From: an uncultured Ruminococcus sp.
GTDB lineage: Bacteria; Bacillota_A; Clostridia; Oscillospirales; Ruminococcaceae
Direction of reading: 5' to 3'
Length of the DNA: 6,058 nt
Assembly (NCBI GenBank): GCA_947303535.1
Contig: CAMYYQ010000086.1
Coordinates: forward strand, 1-6,058
Positions 1 through 5,235 of this stretch are shown here, one piece after another; position 1 is the stretch's first letter, and every line of letters begins with the position of its first letter. The position numbers and the translations under genes were made by a program. A model generated the notes under the pieces. It saw only the letters and a list, made by a program, of their open reading frames with translations, was not told where the DNA came from and did no database searches.

Positions 1-470
1 TCGATAATTTCAGATACACTGCCGCGCCCGAGCAAAAGGACGACAACAGGCTGAAAATTCGTACATTCGGTAATTTTCGCGTGTTCGGCAAGGACAATAC
101 ACCTATAAAGTTTTCGCGTACTATTTCCAAGGAAATATTCGCCTATCTCATAGACCAGTGCGGCTATCCTGTCACAAGCAAGGAGATAGCTGCCGATGTT
201 CTTGAAGTCGAGGACTTCGACAGACCTACTTCAAAAAAGGTCTCTCAGTATGTCTCTGACCTTATCAAGGACATAGAAGCCGCAGGCTTCCACAATGTTA
301 TCATAAAGCAGAACCGACAGATACAGATAAACAAGGAAGCTGTGAACTGCGACCTGTATGACCTGTTTTCGGGTGATACCTCTGCCCTCAAATCCTATCA
401 CGGCGAATACATGATAGACTATTCATGGGCAGAGATAAGCGATTCTGCCGAAAGGATAAAAACCCTTTAA
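1..470 (+). CDS. Response-regulator-like transcriptional regulator, C-terminal part (5' end outside window)
   Basis: The reading frame is open from the left edge (first full codon at 3) to TAA at 468-470, giving 155 visible residues. The GTG at 81 is internal and is not a start. The segment LKIRTFGNFRVF, followed by a helical region (SKEIFAYLIDQCGYPVTSKEIA, then a Lys/Ser-rich helix with VSQYVSDLIKDIE) and a beta-like stretch (NVIIKQNRQIQINKEAV), looks like a winged-helix output domain of the SARP/Trans_reg_C type. The ending with GEYMIDYSWAE resembles the tail of many clostridial response regulators. A receiver domain would lie to the left, outside the window, so the two-component assignment is inferred from the C-terminus only. 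The stop lies 21 bp before the small ORF that precedes azlC, and I see no terminator between them, so co-transcription with azlCD is likely. It could equally be a SARP-like regulator without a receiver domain. Confidence 0.72.
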   Translation, partial: DNFRYTAAPEQKDDNRLKIRTFGNFRVFGKDNTPIKFSRTISKEIFAYLIDQCGYPVTSKEIAADVLEVEDFDRPTSKKVSQYVSDLIKDIEAAGFHNVIIKQNRQIQINKEAVNCDLYDLFSGDTSALKSYHGEYMIDYSWAEISDSAERIKTL

Positions 471-491
471 TTCTGATCTCGGAGGATAAAT

Positions 492-530
492 ATGTCGATC
501 ATCTCAGGACTGCGGGTGCAGTCAATATGA
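492..530 (+). CDS. Putative 12-residue leader peptide upstream of azlC, rich in branched-chain residues
   Basis: An ATG at 492 lies 6 nt after a perfect GGAGG (481-485) and opens a 12-codon ORF, MSIISGLRVQSI, ending in TGA at 528-530. The stop overlaps the ATG of azlC (527-529) as ATGA. Five of its twelve residues are Ile, Leu or Val, the likely substrates of the exporter encoded downstream. The best ribosome binding site between the regulator and azlC serves this ORF, while azlC has only a weak purine stretch in front of its own start, so azlC translation may depend on coupling to this ORF. I do not see a convincing attenuator hairpin. A chance ORF remains possible, and no protein family applies at this size. 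Confidence 0.45.
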   Translation: MSIISGLRVQSI

Positions 531-1231
531 AAAATAACTTTCTTCGCGGAATGTCACACGGTATCCCCATCTTTCTGGGATACCTCTCTGTGTCATTCGG
601 ACTCGGGATACTCTGTGTAAACAAGGCAGGGCTTTCCGTTTTTCAGGCATCTGCCATATCTGCTACCTGCCTTACTTCCGCAGGTCAGAAAGCAGGAATA
701 GATGTCATTGCAGCAGGAGGTACTCTCATCGAAATGATACTGCTTCAGCTGACTATAAACATTCGCTATTCGCTTATGGCTCTTTCGCTTTCTCAGAAGC
801 TTGACAAAAGTTTTACTACGCCTCACAGACTGCTTGCTTCATTCGGTATTACCGATGAGATATTCGGAGTATGCTCCGCTCAGAAAAAGCCTCTTACTCC
901 TGCATATATGTACGGTATGATATTCATTGCCGCCGTGGGGTGGGTAGCAGGCACTGCTCTCGGTGCAGCGGCAGGCGAGCTTCTCCCTGCTTCCGTAAGT
1001 ACCGCTATGGAGATAGTTCTGTACGGTATGTTCATCGCTATAATCATACCACCTGCAAAAAAGCAGCACAGCGTTCTCTTTGTTGTGGTAATGTCCGCAG
1101 CTATAAGCGTTGTATTCAAGTACTGTATGCCGTTCATAAGCGAGGGATTTGCTGTTATCATATCTGCAATAACTGCTTCTGTGGCAGCTGCACTTATCTT
1201 CCCCATAAAAGATGAGGAGGAAACTGTATGA
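527..1231 (+). CDS. azlC: AzlC family branched-chain amino acid exporter, large subunit
   Basis: This gene encodes a 234-residue polytopic membrane protein, the usual length for AzlC (PF03591). AzlC works with the small AzlD subunit in the cytoplasmic membrane to export branched-chain amino acids; in Bacillus subtilis the pair gives 4-azaleucine resistance. Family hallmarks are visible: GIPIFLGYLSVSFG at residues 12-25, SAGQ at 51-54, INIRY at 77-81, FGITDE at 106-111 and a Gly-rich GW..GT..GA helix at about 138-147. Hydrophobic helices fill most of the chain. The frame is open further upstream to an ATG at 425, but that extension is hydrophilic and overlaps the preceding regulator gene. The family homology begins just after the ATG at 527, so I chose that start. 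It overlaps the stop of a small upstream ORF by ATGA, and its own stop overlaps the azlD start in the same way. Confidence 0.92.
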   Translation: MKNNFLRGMSHGIPIFLGYLSVSFGLGILCVNKAGLSVFQASAISATCLTSAGQKAGIDVIAAGGTLIEMILLQLTINIRYSLMALSLSQKLDKSFTTPHRLLASFGITDEIFGVCSAQKKPLTPAYMYGMIFIAAVGWVAGTALGAAAGELLPASVSTAMEIVLYGMFIAIIIPPAKKQHSVLFVVVMSAAISVVFKYCMPFISEGFAVIISAITASVAAALIFPIKDEEETV

Positions 1232-1527
1232 GCCTTGCTGTGTATATATTCGTAATGGCAGGCGTGACCTACCTCATACGTATGGTGCCGTTCACGTTCT
1301 TCCGAAAGAAAATAAAGTCGCGCTTTTTCAGGAGCTTCCTGTACTACATTCCATATGCGGTACTAAGTGCTATGACTATACCTGCTATATTCTATACTAC
1401 CCACAACATCTATACCGCTGTTGCGGGCACGGCTGTTGCAATAGTGCTGGCTTTTCTGGAAATGCCCCTTATCGTGGTGGCTCTGGCTGCTTCGGGAAGT
1501 GCTTTCCTTATAGGATTGTTCTTATAA
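1228..1527 (+). CDS. azlD: AzlD family branched-chain amino acid exporter, small subunit
   Basis: This gene encodes a 99-residue membrane protein that matches AzlD (PF05437) in length and pattern: GVTYLIRMVPF at residues 12-22, a basic loop (RKKIKSRFFRSF) at 26-37, then YIPYAVLSAMTIPAIF at 40-55 and two further hydrophobic helices reaching the C-terminus. It is the partner of AzlC in the exporter complex. Translation starts at the ATG of an ATGA overlap with azlC, with GAGGAGG at 1214-1220 placed 7 nt upstream inside the azlC coding region, so the two subunits are translationally coupled. It appears to be the last gene of the operon. About 160 bp without a gene follow, and I could not find a strong terminator there. 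Confidence 0.92.
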   Translation: MSLAVYIFVMAGVTYLIRMVPFTFFRKKIKSRFFRSFLYYIPYAVLSAMTIPAIFYTTHNIYTAVAGTAVAIVLAFLEMPLIVVALAASGSAFLIGLFL

Positions 1528-1609
1528 TCAGTTATAATTTTCCCCTATATTGCGACATCTGTAACACTTTCGGCAAATTTGAGTTTGCAAAGTTTGTGTA
1601 TCTTTTCTA

Positions 1610-1638
1610 TTGCAAAAATGTATGTATAGTGTTATAAT
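1610..1638 (+). promoter_or_regulatory. Sigma-A promoter of the ECF S-component gene
   Basis: TTGCAA (1610-1615) and a perfect TATAAT (1633-1638) are separated by 17 bp. The expected transcription start is near 1645, giving a leader of about 43 nt, too short for a typical riboswitch. The rest of the 1528-1687 gap is AT-rich and shows no other clear signal. Confidence 0.75.
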
Positions 1639-1640
1639 TA

Positions 1641-1669
1641 GCTAAACTAATACATATAGGATTAGTAGC
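1641..1669 (+). promoter_or_regulatory. Inverted repeat at the transcription start of the S-component gene (possible operator)
   Basis: GCTA-AA-CTAAT (1641-1651) faces ATTAGTAGC (1661-1669) across a 9-nt spacer. This gives nine complementary pairs with a two-base bulge on the left arm. The repeat begins 2 bp after the -10 box and covers the predicted start point. It could be a repressor site or a hairpin at the mRNA 5' end. I do not recognise the motif, and it is unlike the BirA box I would expect for a biotin transporter gene. Confidence 0.4.
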
Positions 1670-1687
1670 TTTTAAGGAGGCTTTGTT

Positions 1688-2217
1688 ATGACAAGAACAG
1701 TTCAGTCAGAAAAGATCAAAAAAATGGTGGTAACCAGCCTTTTTGCCGCACTGATATTCGTGTTACCGCCTATATCCATGTACCTACAGGTGCAGGCTAT
1801 ACTCACGCAGGTGACGGACTCATCTATCTCGCTGCAAGTGTACTCCCACTGCCTTATGCAGTCGCTGCCGGAGTTATCGGCGGTGCTCTCGCCGACGGGC
1901 TTTCGGGATTTCCTATCTGGATACCTGCTACTATCGTTATAAAAGCTATTACAGCTCTGTTCTTTACCAATAAATCGGATAAGATAATCACAAAGCGCAA
2001 TCTCCTCGGCATTATCCCGTCACTTATCGTATGTGCGGTAGGATACAGCCTTTACGAGGGTGTGGTAATTACAAAGGGCTTCTCAACAGCCGCTATTATC
2101 GCCGCTTTCGGTCAGACTCCCGCTTATTGCATACAGATCGCTGCAAGTACTGTACTGTATATCGTTACGGGACTCGCTCTTGACAGATCAGGAATAAAGA
2201 AATCACACCTTATATAA
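1688..2217 (+). pseudogene. ECF transporter S component (TIGR04002-like), frameshifted near 1763
   Basis: The gene starts at ATG 1688, 7 nt after GGAGG (1676-1680), and is in frame for 25 residues ending in AALIFV (GTG at 1760-1762). From ACC at 1765 the rest of the protein continues in another frame to TAA at 2215-2217: TAYIHVPTGAGYTHAGDGLIYLAAS, then VLPLPYAVAAGVIGGALADGLSG, FPIWIPATIVIKA and three more hydrophobic stretches. Restoring one base between 1762 and 1765 gives a complete protein of about 176 residues. It resembles membrane substrate-binding S components of energy-coupling factor vitamin transporters, with the HxGD-type motif (HAGDGLIYLAA) and an LADxxSGxPIWxPAT-like motif; the substrate is not known to me. 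The remainder is intact and well conserved, so this is either a very recent mutation or a sequencing error. The uncorrected frame would give an 84-residue truncated product ending at 1942. No energising ECF subunits are nearby, as expected when these are shared and encoded elsewhere. Confidence 0.82.
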
Positions 2218-2233
2218 CCAATGGCAATAAAAA

Positions 2234-2260
2234 AGGACTGCAATGCAGTCCTCTTTTTTT
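2234..2260. terminator. Bidirectional intrinsic terminator between convergent genes
   Basis: AGGACTGC (2234-2241) pairs with GCAGTCCT (2245-2252) over an AAT loop. T7 follows at 2254-2260 and an A-run precedes the stem, so the hairpin has a U-tract in both directions. It lies 17 bp after the S-component stop and directly abuts the end of the minus-strand lipoprotein gene, whose stop codon sits inside the T-tract. Confidence 0.9.
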
Positions 2261-2987
2261 ATATTGCTTCAATGGCTTTTTCAAGCACTGTATGGTCAAA
2301 GCCTGCTTCGCCCTGTGAATTTATGACCAGTATGAAATCATCATCTATCCTTCTTGCATAATATACAAGCTCCAAGCTGATATCCTCAAGAACTATAGTC
2401 TCTTTTGTGTATTCGCTGCCGCCAAGAGTTACTTTTTCGGGAGCTGATATTTTTATACCTTCCGTTTCTTTAAATTCTATCAGTTTTTCCATGAACTCCT
2501 CTACAGTCACATTTTCCTTTTCGGGAAACATGAGCTTTGTGTTGCAGTACTGAAAAACATAGGTAGTATCTTTACTGTTAGCTACAAGATCGGTAATATG
2601 AAGTCCCTGTTCCTCTTTTGAACTTTTATCAAGTGTTGACCACATTTTTTTGAGCTCTTTTTCATTTTCAGCTCTGTCATTCAGTGACATATCTTCGGGA
2701 AATGTTGCCTTAAAACCGGCATATTCGGAAGTATATACTTTGCCGTTTACGGTTCCGTTTTTGAAGTTTGTTCCCTCACCTGCGTCCGCGAACTCTGTAG
2801 CTTCTTCTGTAACCGCTTCTGTAGTAGTTACAGTTAAAGGTTCGGTCTCTATGGGTTTATAATCATCTATTGTATGCGCTTCCTCTGCTGTTATCTCCAG
2901 CGGTTCGATAGTAGCGGTCTTATTGCCGCATGATACTGCCGATGATAATGCAAGAAGTACGGTCATGGTTAATGCCGCTCTTTTCAT
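2259..2987 (-). CDS. Secreted lipoprotein of unknown function (paralogue of 4013-4999)
   Basis: This gene encodes a 242-residue protein with a lipoprotein signal peptide: a short basic start (MKR), a hydrophobic core, and A-V-S-C with the lipidated Cys at residue 20. A Thr/Glu-rich linker follows at about 22-68 and then a globular domain. Residues 71-99 (EGTNFKNGTVNGKVYTSEYAGFK and on to PED), 148-155 (CNTKLMFP), 186-190 (VTLGG) and 212-219 (RRIDDDFI) are shared in order with the lipoprotein at 4013-4999. The EYAGFKATFP-type opening resembles the first strands of PsbP/DUF1795-fold domains, but that is only a guess. The protein should be anchored to the outer face of the membrane. The gene has its own consensus promoter (3017-3045) and diverges from a zinc-ribbon membrane protein gene. 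Its start is preceded by an unusual run of seven G (2994-3000) acting as ribosome binding site. Function unknown. Confidence 0.85.
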   Translation of the reverse strand: MKRAALTMTVLLALSSAVSCGNKTATIEPLEITAEEAHTIDDYKPIETEPLTVTTTEAVTEEATEFADAGEGTNFKNGTVNGKVYTSEYAGFKATFPEDMSLNDRAENEKELKKMWSTLDKSSKEEQGLHITDLVANSKDTTYVFQYCNTKLMFPEKENVTVEEFMEKLIEFKETEGIKISAPEKVTLGGSEYTKETIVLEDISLELVYYARRIDDDFILVINSQGEAGFDHTVLEKAIEAI

Positions 2988-3016
2988 TGTGATCCCCCCC
3001 GATCGAAATTTTGATT

Positions 3017-3045
3017 ATTGTAACATATTTAATGGCTTTTGTCAA
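3017..3045 (-). promoter_or_regulatory. Sigma-A promoter of the 2259-2987 lipoprotein gene
   Basis: Read on the minus strand, a perfect TTGACA (3045-3040) and TACAAT (3022-3017) are separated by 17 bp. The last spacer bases plus the first two of the -10 read TAAATATGTTA, an 11-mer that recurs in exactly the same register in the divergent zinc-ribbon promoter (3132-3142). Confidence 0.82.
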
Positions 3046-3109
3046 GCGGCTGTGTTTCGCACTGCATATATTGGTGCTGACATTTTTCTCCCAAAAATTT
3101 GTTCAAAAA

Positions 3110-3132
3110 ACATATATTGACATAATATATGT
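3110..3132. promoter_or_regulatory. 8-bp inverted repeat over the -35 box of the zinc-ribbon gene (possible operator)
   Basis: ACATATAT (3110-3117) and ATATATGT (3125-3132) form a perfect inverted repeat with a 7-bp spacer that contains most of the TTGACA box (3117-3122). A bound dimeric regulator would block RNA polymerase. A related ACATATGT sequence sits in the same register in the promoter at 5529-5558. The AT-rich composition weakens the case. Confidence 0.42.
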
Positions 3133-3146
3133 AAATATGTTATACT
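3117..3146 (+). promoter_or_regulatory. Sigma-A promoter of the zinc-ribbon gene at 3178
   Basis: A perfect TTGACA (3117-3122) and TATACT (3141-3146) are separated by 18 bp. The start point would be near 3153, about 25 nt before the start codon. AGGAG (3166-3170) lies 7 nt before the ATG. Confidence 0.8.
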
Positions 3147-3177
3147 TACTCTATACTATTTTGACAGGAGTGATCTA

Positions 3178-3828
3178 ATGTATTGCCCAAACTGCAACAG
3201 CAACCTTATGGACGGCACTAAAAAATGCCCGTTCTGCGGCACGGAATTCAACAGCGATCCCAACAGCGCACCTCAGCAGAACTACAATACACCACAATCC
3301 AACTATAATTCACCACAGTCAAACTACAATATGCCTCGGCAGAATTCCTTTGGTTATAACAACTATATGCCAACAAATCCGCCAAAAGTAAATTTTGGTT
3401 CAAAGCCTAACTCTTTGGGAATAATAGCTTCAATAATAATGTTCGTAGCAATTTTCCTACCGTTCTTTTCTGTATCATTATTTGGATTCAGCGCAAACGC
3501 TTCTTTGTTTGACGGAGACCACTGGATGATATTTGCTCCCGTTGCAGTAATCAGTTTCATTTTTTCAGCTATGAAGCTCAACAAACTCGTTCTTGCTACC
3601 GGAGCTGTATCTGTTATATTAACGATACTTGAAGCAATATATGTTTCAGAGCACAGAATAAAATCCAAAATGGACGGTTTGGGAGACTTAGGAGAATACT
3701 GGGACGAGCTTGCCGATTCATTCAGTATTAGCTATTCTTACGGCTTCTATATGCTTCTTGCAGGTTCTGTACTGCTGTTGGCAGCAGGTATATACAGTCT
3801 CAAGAAAAATGGCAGCAGTTCTTTCTAA
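3178..3828 (+). CDS. Zinc-ribbon membrane protein with Asn/Gln/Pro-rich repeat linker
   Basis: This gene encodes a 216-residue protein. Residues 3-20 form a zinc ribbon with CPNC and CPFC pairs separated by ten residues (Cys 3, 6, 17, 20), as in the small zinc_ribbon_2 families found at the N-termini of many Firmicutes membrane proteins. Residues 30-70 are a hydrophilic Asn/Gln/Pro/Tyr-rich linker that includes three 7-residue repeats (35-55). About four hydrophobic segments follow, at 81-103, 116-131, 137-155 and 188-207, with a charged loop near 158-180. The N-terminal zinc ribbon presumably faces the cytoplasm. The start is supported by AGGAG at 3166-3170 and by the Cys pair directly after Met. 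The gene is monocistronic, with its own promoter, divergent from a lipoprotein gene. It has the same plan as the gene at 5590-6003 but is longer, and the membrane regions do not look alike in detail. No function can be assigned. Confidence 0.87.
   Translation: MYCPNCNSNLMDGTKKCPFCGTEFNSDPNSAPQQNYNTPQSNYNSPQSNYNMPRQNSFGYNNYMPTNPPKVNFGSKPNSLGIIASIIMFVAIFLPFFSVSLFGFSANASLFDGDHWMIFAPVAVISFIFSAMKLNKLVLATGAVSVILTILEAIYVSEHRIKSKMDGLGDLGEYWDELADSFSISYSYGFYMLLAGSVLLLAAGIYSLKKNGSSSF
3280..3342 (+). repeat. Three 21-bp in-frame tandem repeats coding NYNxPQS
   Basis: Three consecutive 21-bp units encode NYNTPQS, NYNSPQS and NYNMPRQ (residues 35-55) of the zinc-ribbon membrane protein. The third unit has diverged. 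They lie in the disordered linker between the zinc ribbon and the first membrane helix, where copy-number change would keep the frame. Confidence 0.8.
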
Positions 3829-3853
3829 ACTAAAATTATAATTTTAAATCCCA

Positions 3854-3879
3854 AAGGGGCGATGCAAACATCGCCCCTT
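3854..3879. terminator. GC-rich hairpin downstream of the zinc-ribbon gene (terminator-like, no U-tract)
   Basis: AAGGGGCGATG (3854-3864) pairs perfectly over 11 bp with CATCGCCCCTT (3869-3879) around a CAAA loop. It begins 25 bp after the stop at 3828. No T-run follows, so it may be a repeat-derived hairpin rather than a true terminator. A small CGCAT/ATGCG hairpin follows at 3881-3892. Confidence 0.5.
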
Positions 3880-3902
3880 ACGCATTTATGCGGTATATTT
3901 TT

Positions 3903-3970
3903 GGCGGATAGCTCTGCATATAGCATTGCTGACCAAATCAAAGATTTGGAGCACTGCTTAATTATCCGCC
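3903..3970. repeat. 68-bp imperfect palindromic interspersed repeat (MITE/REP-like)
   Basis: The ends are GGCGGATA (3903-3910) and TATCCGCC (3963-3970). Inside, AGCATTGCT (3922-3930) faces AGCACTGCT (3950-3958) with one mismatch, and CCAAATC (3933-3939) faces GATTTGG (3943-3949) across an AAA loop, so the whole unit can fold into one long stem-loop. Bases 3924-3970 recur perfectly, inverted, at 6012-6058. No transposase gene is nearby and no clear target-site duplication is visible. Together with the hairpins on either side it occupies the gap between two convergent genes. Confidence 0.82.
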
Positions 3971-3978
3971 TATGCAAT

Positions 3979-4012
3979 AAATGGCGCACAGCCTGACTGT
4001 GCGCCATTTTTA
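3979..4012. terminator. Strong hairpin terminator between convergent genes
   Basis: AAATGGCGCACAG (3979-3991) pairs over 13 bp with CTGTGCGCCATTT (3997-4009) around a CCTGA loop, ending in a T-run (4007-4011). Read on the minus strand, the stem follows immediately after the stop of the 4013-4999 lipoprotein gene, with A/T-rich flanks, so it probably serves both directions. Confidence 0.75.
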
Positions 4013-4999
4013 TCATACAGCTTCAAATCTGTTTGCGAAATCATTCTCGTCAGCAACTGCGGTGCCGCTTGCTATGATCTCTACGATAAAGTTTTCGTCT
4101 ACTCTTCTCACATATACATTGTTGAAGTAGCCGTTGCTCTCGGTCCTCATCATATAATAGTCCTTGCCGCCAAGTGTTACTATCTCAGGTCCGCTTACAT
4201 ATGAATATACAGTGCCTGCGAGACCGCTTTCGAGATAATCGTTGAGGAAGCTCTCCTCAGACATATTAGGAGTATCTGGATATCTGAGCTTTGTATTGAT
4301 AAACTTAACTTCTATTCTTCCCTCTGCATTGGAATATGTTCCGACAGCATCTGAAATGCCTGTGAAATATACCTTTTTCTCTTCGTCTGTCATAACTCTT
4401 GAAGGCATATAGTAATTGGTGTAGAGGTTATCTTCGTTAAGGAAAGATGTGTCTGCCGGTGCTGTGAACTTAAAGCCTGCATACTCAGATGTATAGACAT
4501 TGCCGTTTGAAACGCCCTTTCTGAAAGCTGTTCCCTCTGCTGCGGCTGCGTCAAGTCTGCCACTTTCGATAGTTCCGACAGCAGCGGTAGTAGTGGTGGT
4601 GGTCTGCGGCTTTGCTGTTGTCTTGACAGTAGTCTTTGATGTTACAGCTACAGGCTTTGCTGTAGTTTTTACTGTGGTCTTTGCAGGCTGGGGCTTCTTA
4701 GCGGCTGTTGTAACTGCCACTCTTACTGCTGTTGTATCAACAGTTTTTACCTTGACAGCAGCTGCTGTTACAGCACTTTCCGTCTTAATAGTCTCTGTGG
4801 ACTTTTCAGTCTCGCTCTTTTTTGCAGTTGTCTGCTTTGTATTTGCCTTATCAGCAGTTTTTTCAGATGAGGTTATCTCATAAGATACAGACTTTATCTC
4901 ATCAGGCTGTGAGGACTGATATGTAGGGACGCTTCTTCCACATGATGTGAGTGCGCAAAGTGAAGCTGCTATTGTTATCATTAAAGTTGACTTTTTCAT
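4013..4999 (-). CDS. Secreted lipoprotein with Thr/Lys/Ala/Pro-rich linker, unknown function (paralogue of 2259-2987)
   Basis: This gene encodes a 328-residue protein. The signal peptide (MKKSTLMITIAASLCA) ends in a good lipobox, L-T-S-C, with the lipidated Cys at residue 20. Residues 42-141 are low-complexity Thr/Lys/Ala/Pro sequence, including KTTVKTTAKP twice (107-116, 122-131) and a run of six Thr, as in cell-wall-spanning linkers of Gram-positive surface proteins. The C-terminal domain, from about residue 155, repeats the landmarks of the lipoprotein at 2259-2987: EGTAFRKGVSNGNVYTSEYAGFK, INTKLRYP (234-241), VTLGG (274-278) and RRVDENFI (298-305). The two proteins thus share an extracytoplasmic domain displayed on different linkers. 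AAGGAG lies about 10 nt before the ATG. I could not find a convincing promoter in the 230 bp upstream. The function is unknown. Confidence 0.86.
   Translation of the reverse strand: MKKSTLMITIAASLCALTSCGRSVPTYQSSQPDEIKSVSYEITSSEKTADKANTKQTTAKKSETEKSTETIKTESAVTAAAVKVKTVDTTAVRVAVTTAAKKPQPAKTTVKTTAKPVAVTSKTTVKTTAKPQTTTTTTAAVGTIESGRLDAAAAEGTAFRKGVSNGNVYTSEYAGFKFTAPADTSFLNEDNLYTNYYMPSRVMTDEEKKVYFTGISDAVGTYSNAEGRIEVKFINTKLRYPDTPNMSEESFLNDYLESGLAGTVYSYVSGPEIVTLGGKDYYMMRTESNGYFNNVYVRRVDENFIVEIIASGTAVADENDFANRFEAV
4607..4681 (-). repeat. Low-complexity repeat in lipoprotein linker (KTTVKTTAKP twice)
   Basis: Two copies of a 10-residue unit, separated by five residues, lie in the Thr-rich linker of the 4013-4999 lipoprotein (residues 107-131). 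The neighbouring codons also encode Thr, Ala and Lys runs. The opposite strand shows a long open frame here only because of this composition. Confidence 0.65.
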
Positions 5000-5024
5000 T
5001 TTGAATTCTCCTTTTTATTTATAA

Positions 5025-5064
5025 ACGTTTTGTTGACTTCTTTTCTTTTTAACGTACGTTTTGT
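5025..5064. promoter_or_regulatory. Direct repeats and palindrome upstream of the second lipoprotein gene
   Basis: ACGTTTTGT occurs at 5025-5033 and 5056-5064, 31 bp apart (about three helical turns). The second copy overlaps the perfect palindrome AACGTACGTT (5051-5060). On the minus strand these lie upstream of the ribosome binding site of the 4013-4999 lipoprotein. The rest of the gene-free stretch 5000-5235 holds an AT-rich inverted repeat near 5108-5126 and the two GC-rich hairpins listed separately. Confidence 0.35.
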
Positions 5065-5151
5065 GCTTTCATCTATAACTATCGTATGCCTAAATGAAAG
5101 TGTTACATATTTTTTGAAAAAAATATAAAAGGGAATTTTGGGGATATGAAA

Positions 5152-5174
5152 AGGGGCGCACACTGTGCGCCCCT
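5152..5174. repeat. GC-rich hairpin ending in CCCCTACAT
   Basis: AGGGGCGCAC (5152-5161) pairs over 10 bp with GTGCGCCCCT (5165-5174) around an ACT loop, followed by ACAT. The motif CCCCTACAT (5170-5178) recurs at the next hairpin (5226-5234). No U-tract follows in either direction, so it is more likely an interspersed hairpin repeat than a terminator. Confidence 0.65.
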
Positions 5175-5209
5175 ACATTTTGTCATTTGAAATTTATGCG
5201 TGATTTAAC

Positions 5210-5228
5210 GGGCTGCCACAGGCAGCCC
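5210..5228. repeat. GC-rich hairpin at the end of the XRE gene, with CCCCTACAT tail
   Basis: GGGCTGCC (5210-5217) pairs over 8 bp with GGCAGCCC (5221-5228) around an ACA loop. CTACAT follows, so the motif CCCCTACAT (5226-5234) is the same as at the hairpin 50 bp to the left. It lies 7 bp beyond the stop codon of the minus-strand XRE gene but lacks a U-tract on that strand. It could still stabilise or partly terminate that transcript. Confidence 0.6.
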
Positions 5229-5235
5229 CTACATA

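Noticed and set aside
425..526. Upstream in-frame ATG at 425 as the azlC start
   Set aside because: It would overlap the preceding regulator gene by 46 bp and add a hydrophilic extension absent from the AzlC family pattern; no ribosome binding site precedes it.
871..1215. Open frames on both strands inside azlC
   Set aside because: azlC is well supported here; the alternative products are low-quality Cys/Arg/Tyr-rich or antisense translations.
1516..1538. TTGTTC with TATAAT boxes at 1523 and 1533 as a promoter after azlD
   Set aside because: The spacers would be only 1 and 11 bp; AT-rich chance matches.
1573..1588. GCAAA/TTTGC hairpin as the azlCD terminator
   Set aside because: Only 5 A/T-rich base pairs and no clean T-run directly after it.
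1739..1764. Programmed -1 frameshift in the S-component gene
   Set aside because: The T-run at 1740-1744 is not a proper X-XXY-YYZ site in this frame, and slipping there would lose the conserved AALIFV helix. The junction at 1762-1765 has no slippery sequence.
4500..4883. Long plus-strand open frame of 127 codons
   Set aside because: It is the antisense shadow of the Thr/Ala-rich lipoprotein linker; the Val/Thr-rich product has no family features and no ribosome binding site.
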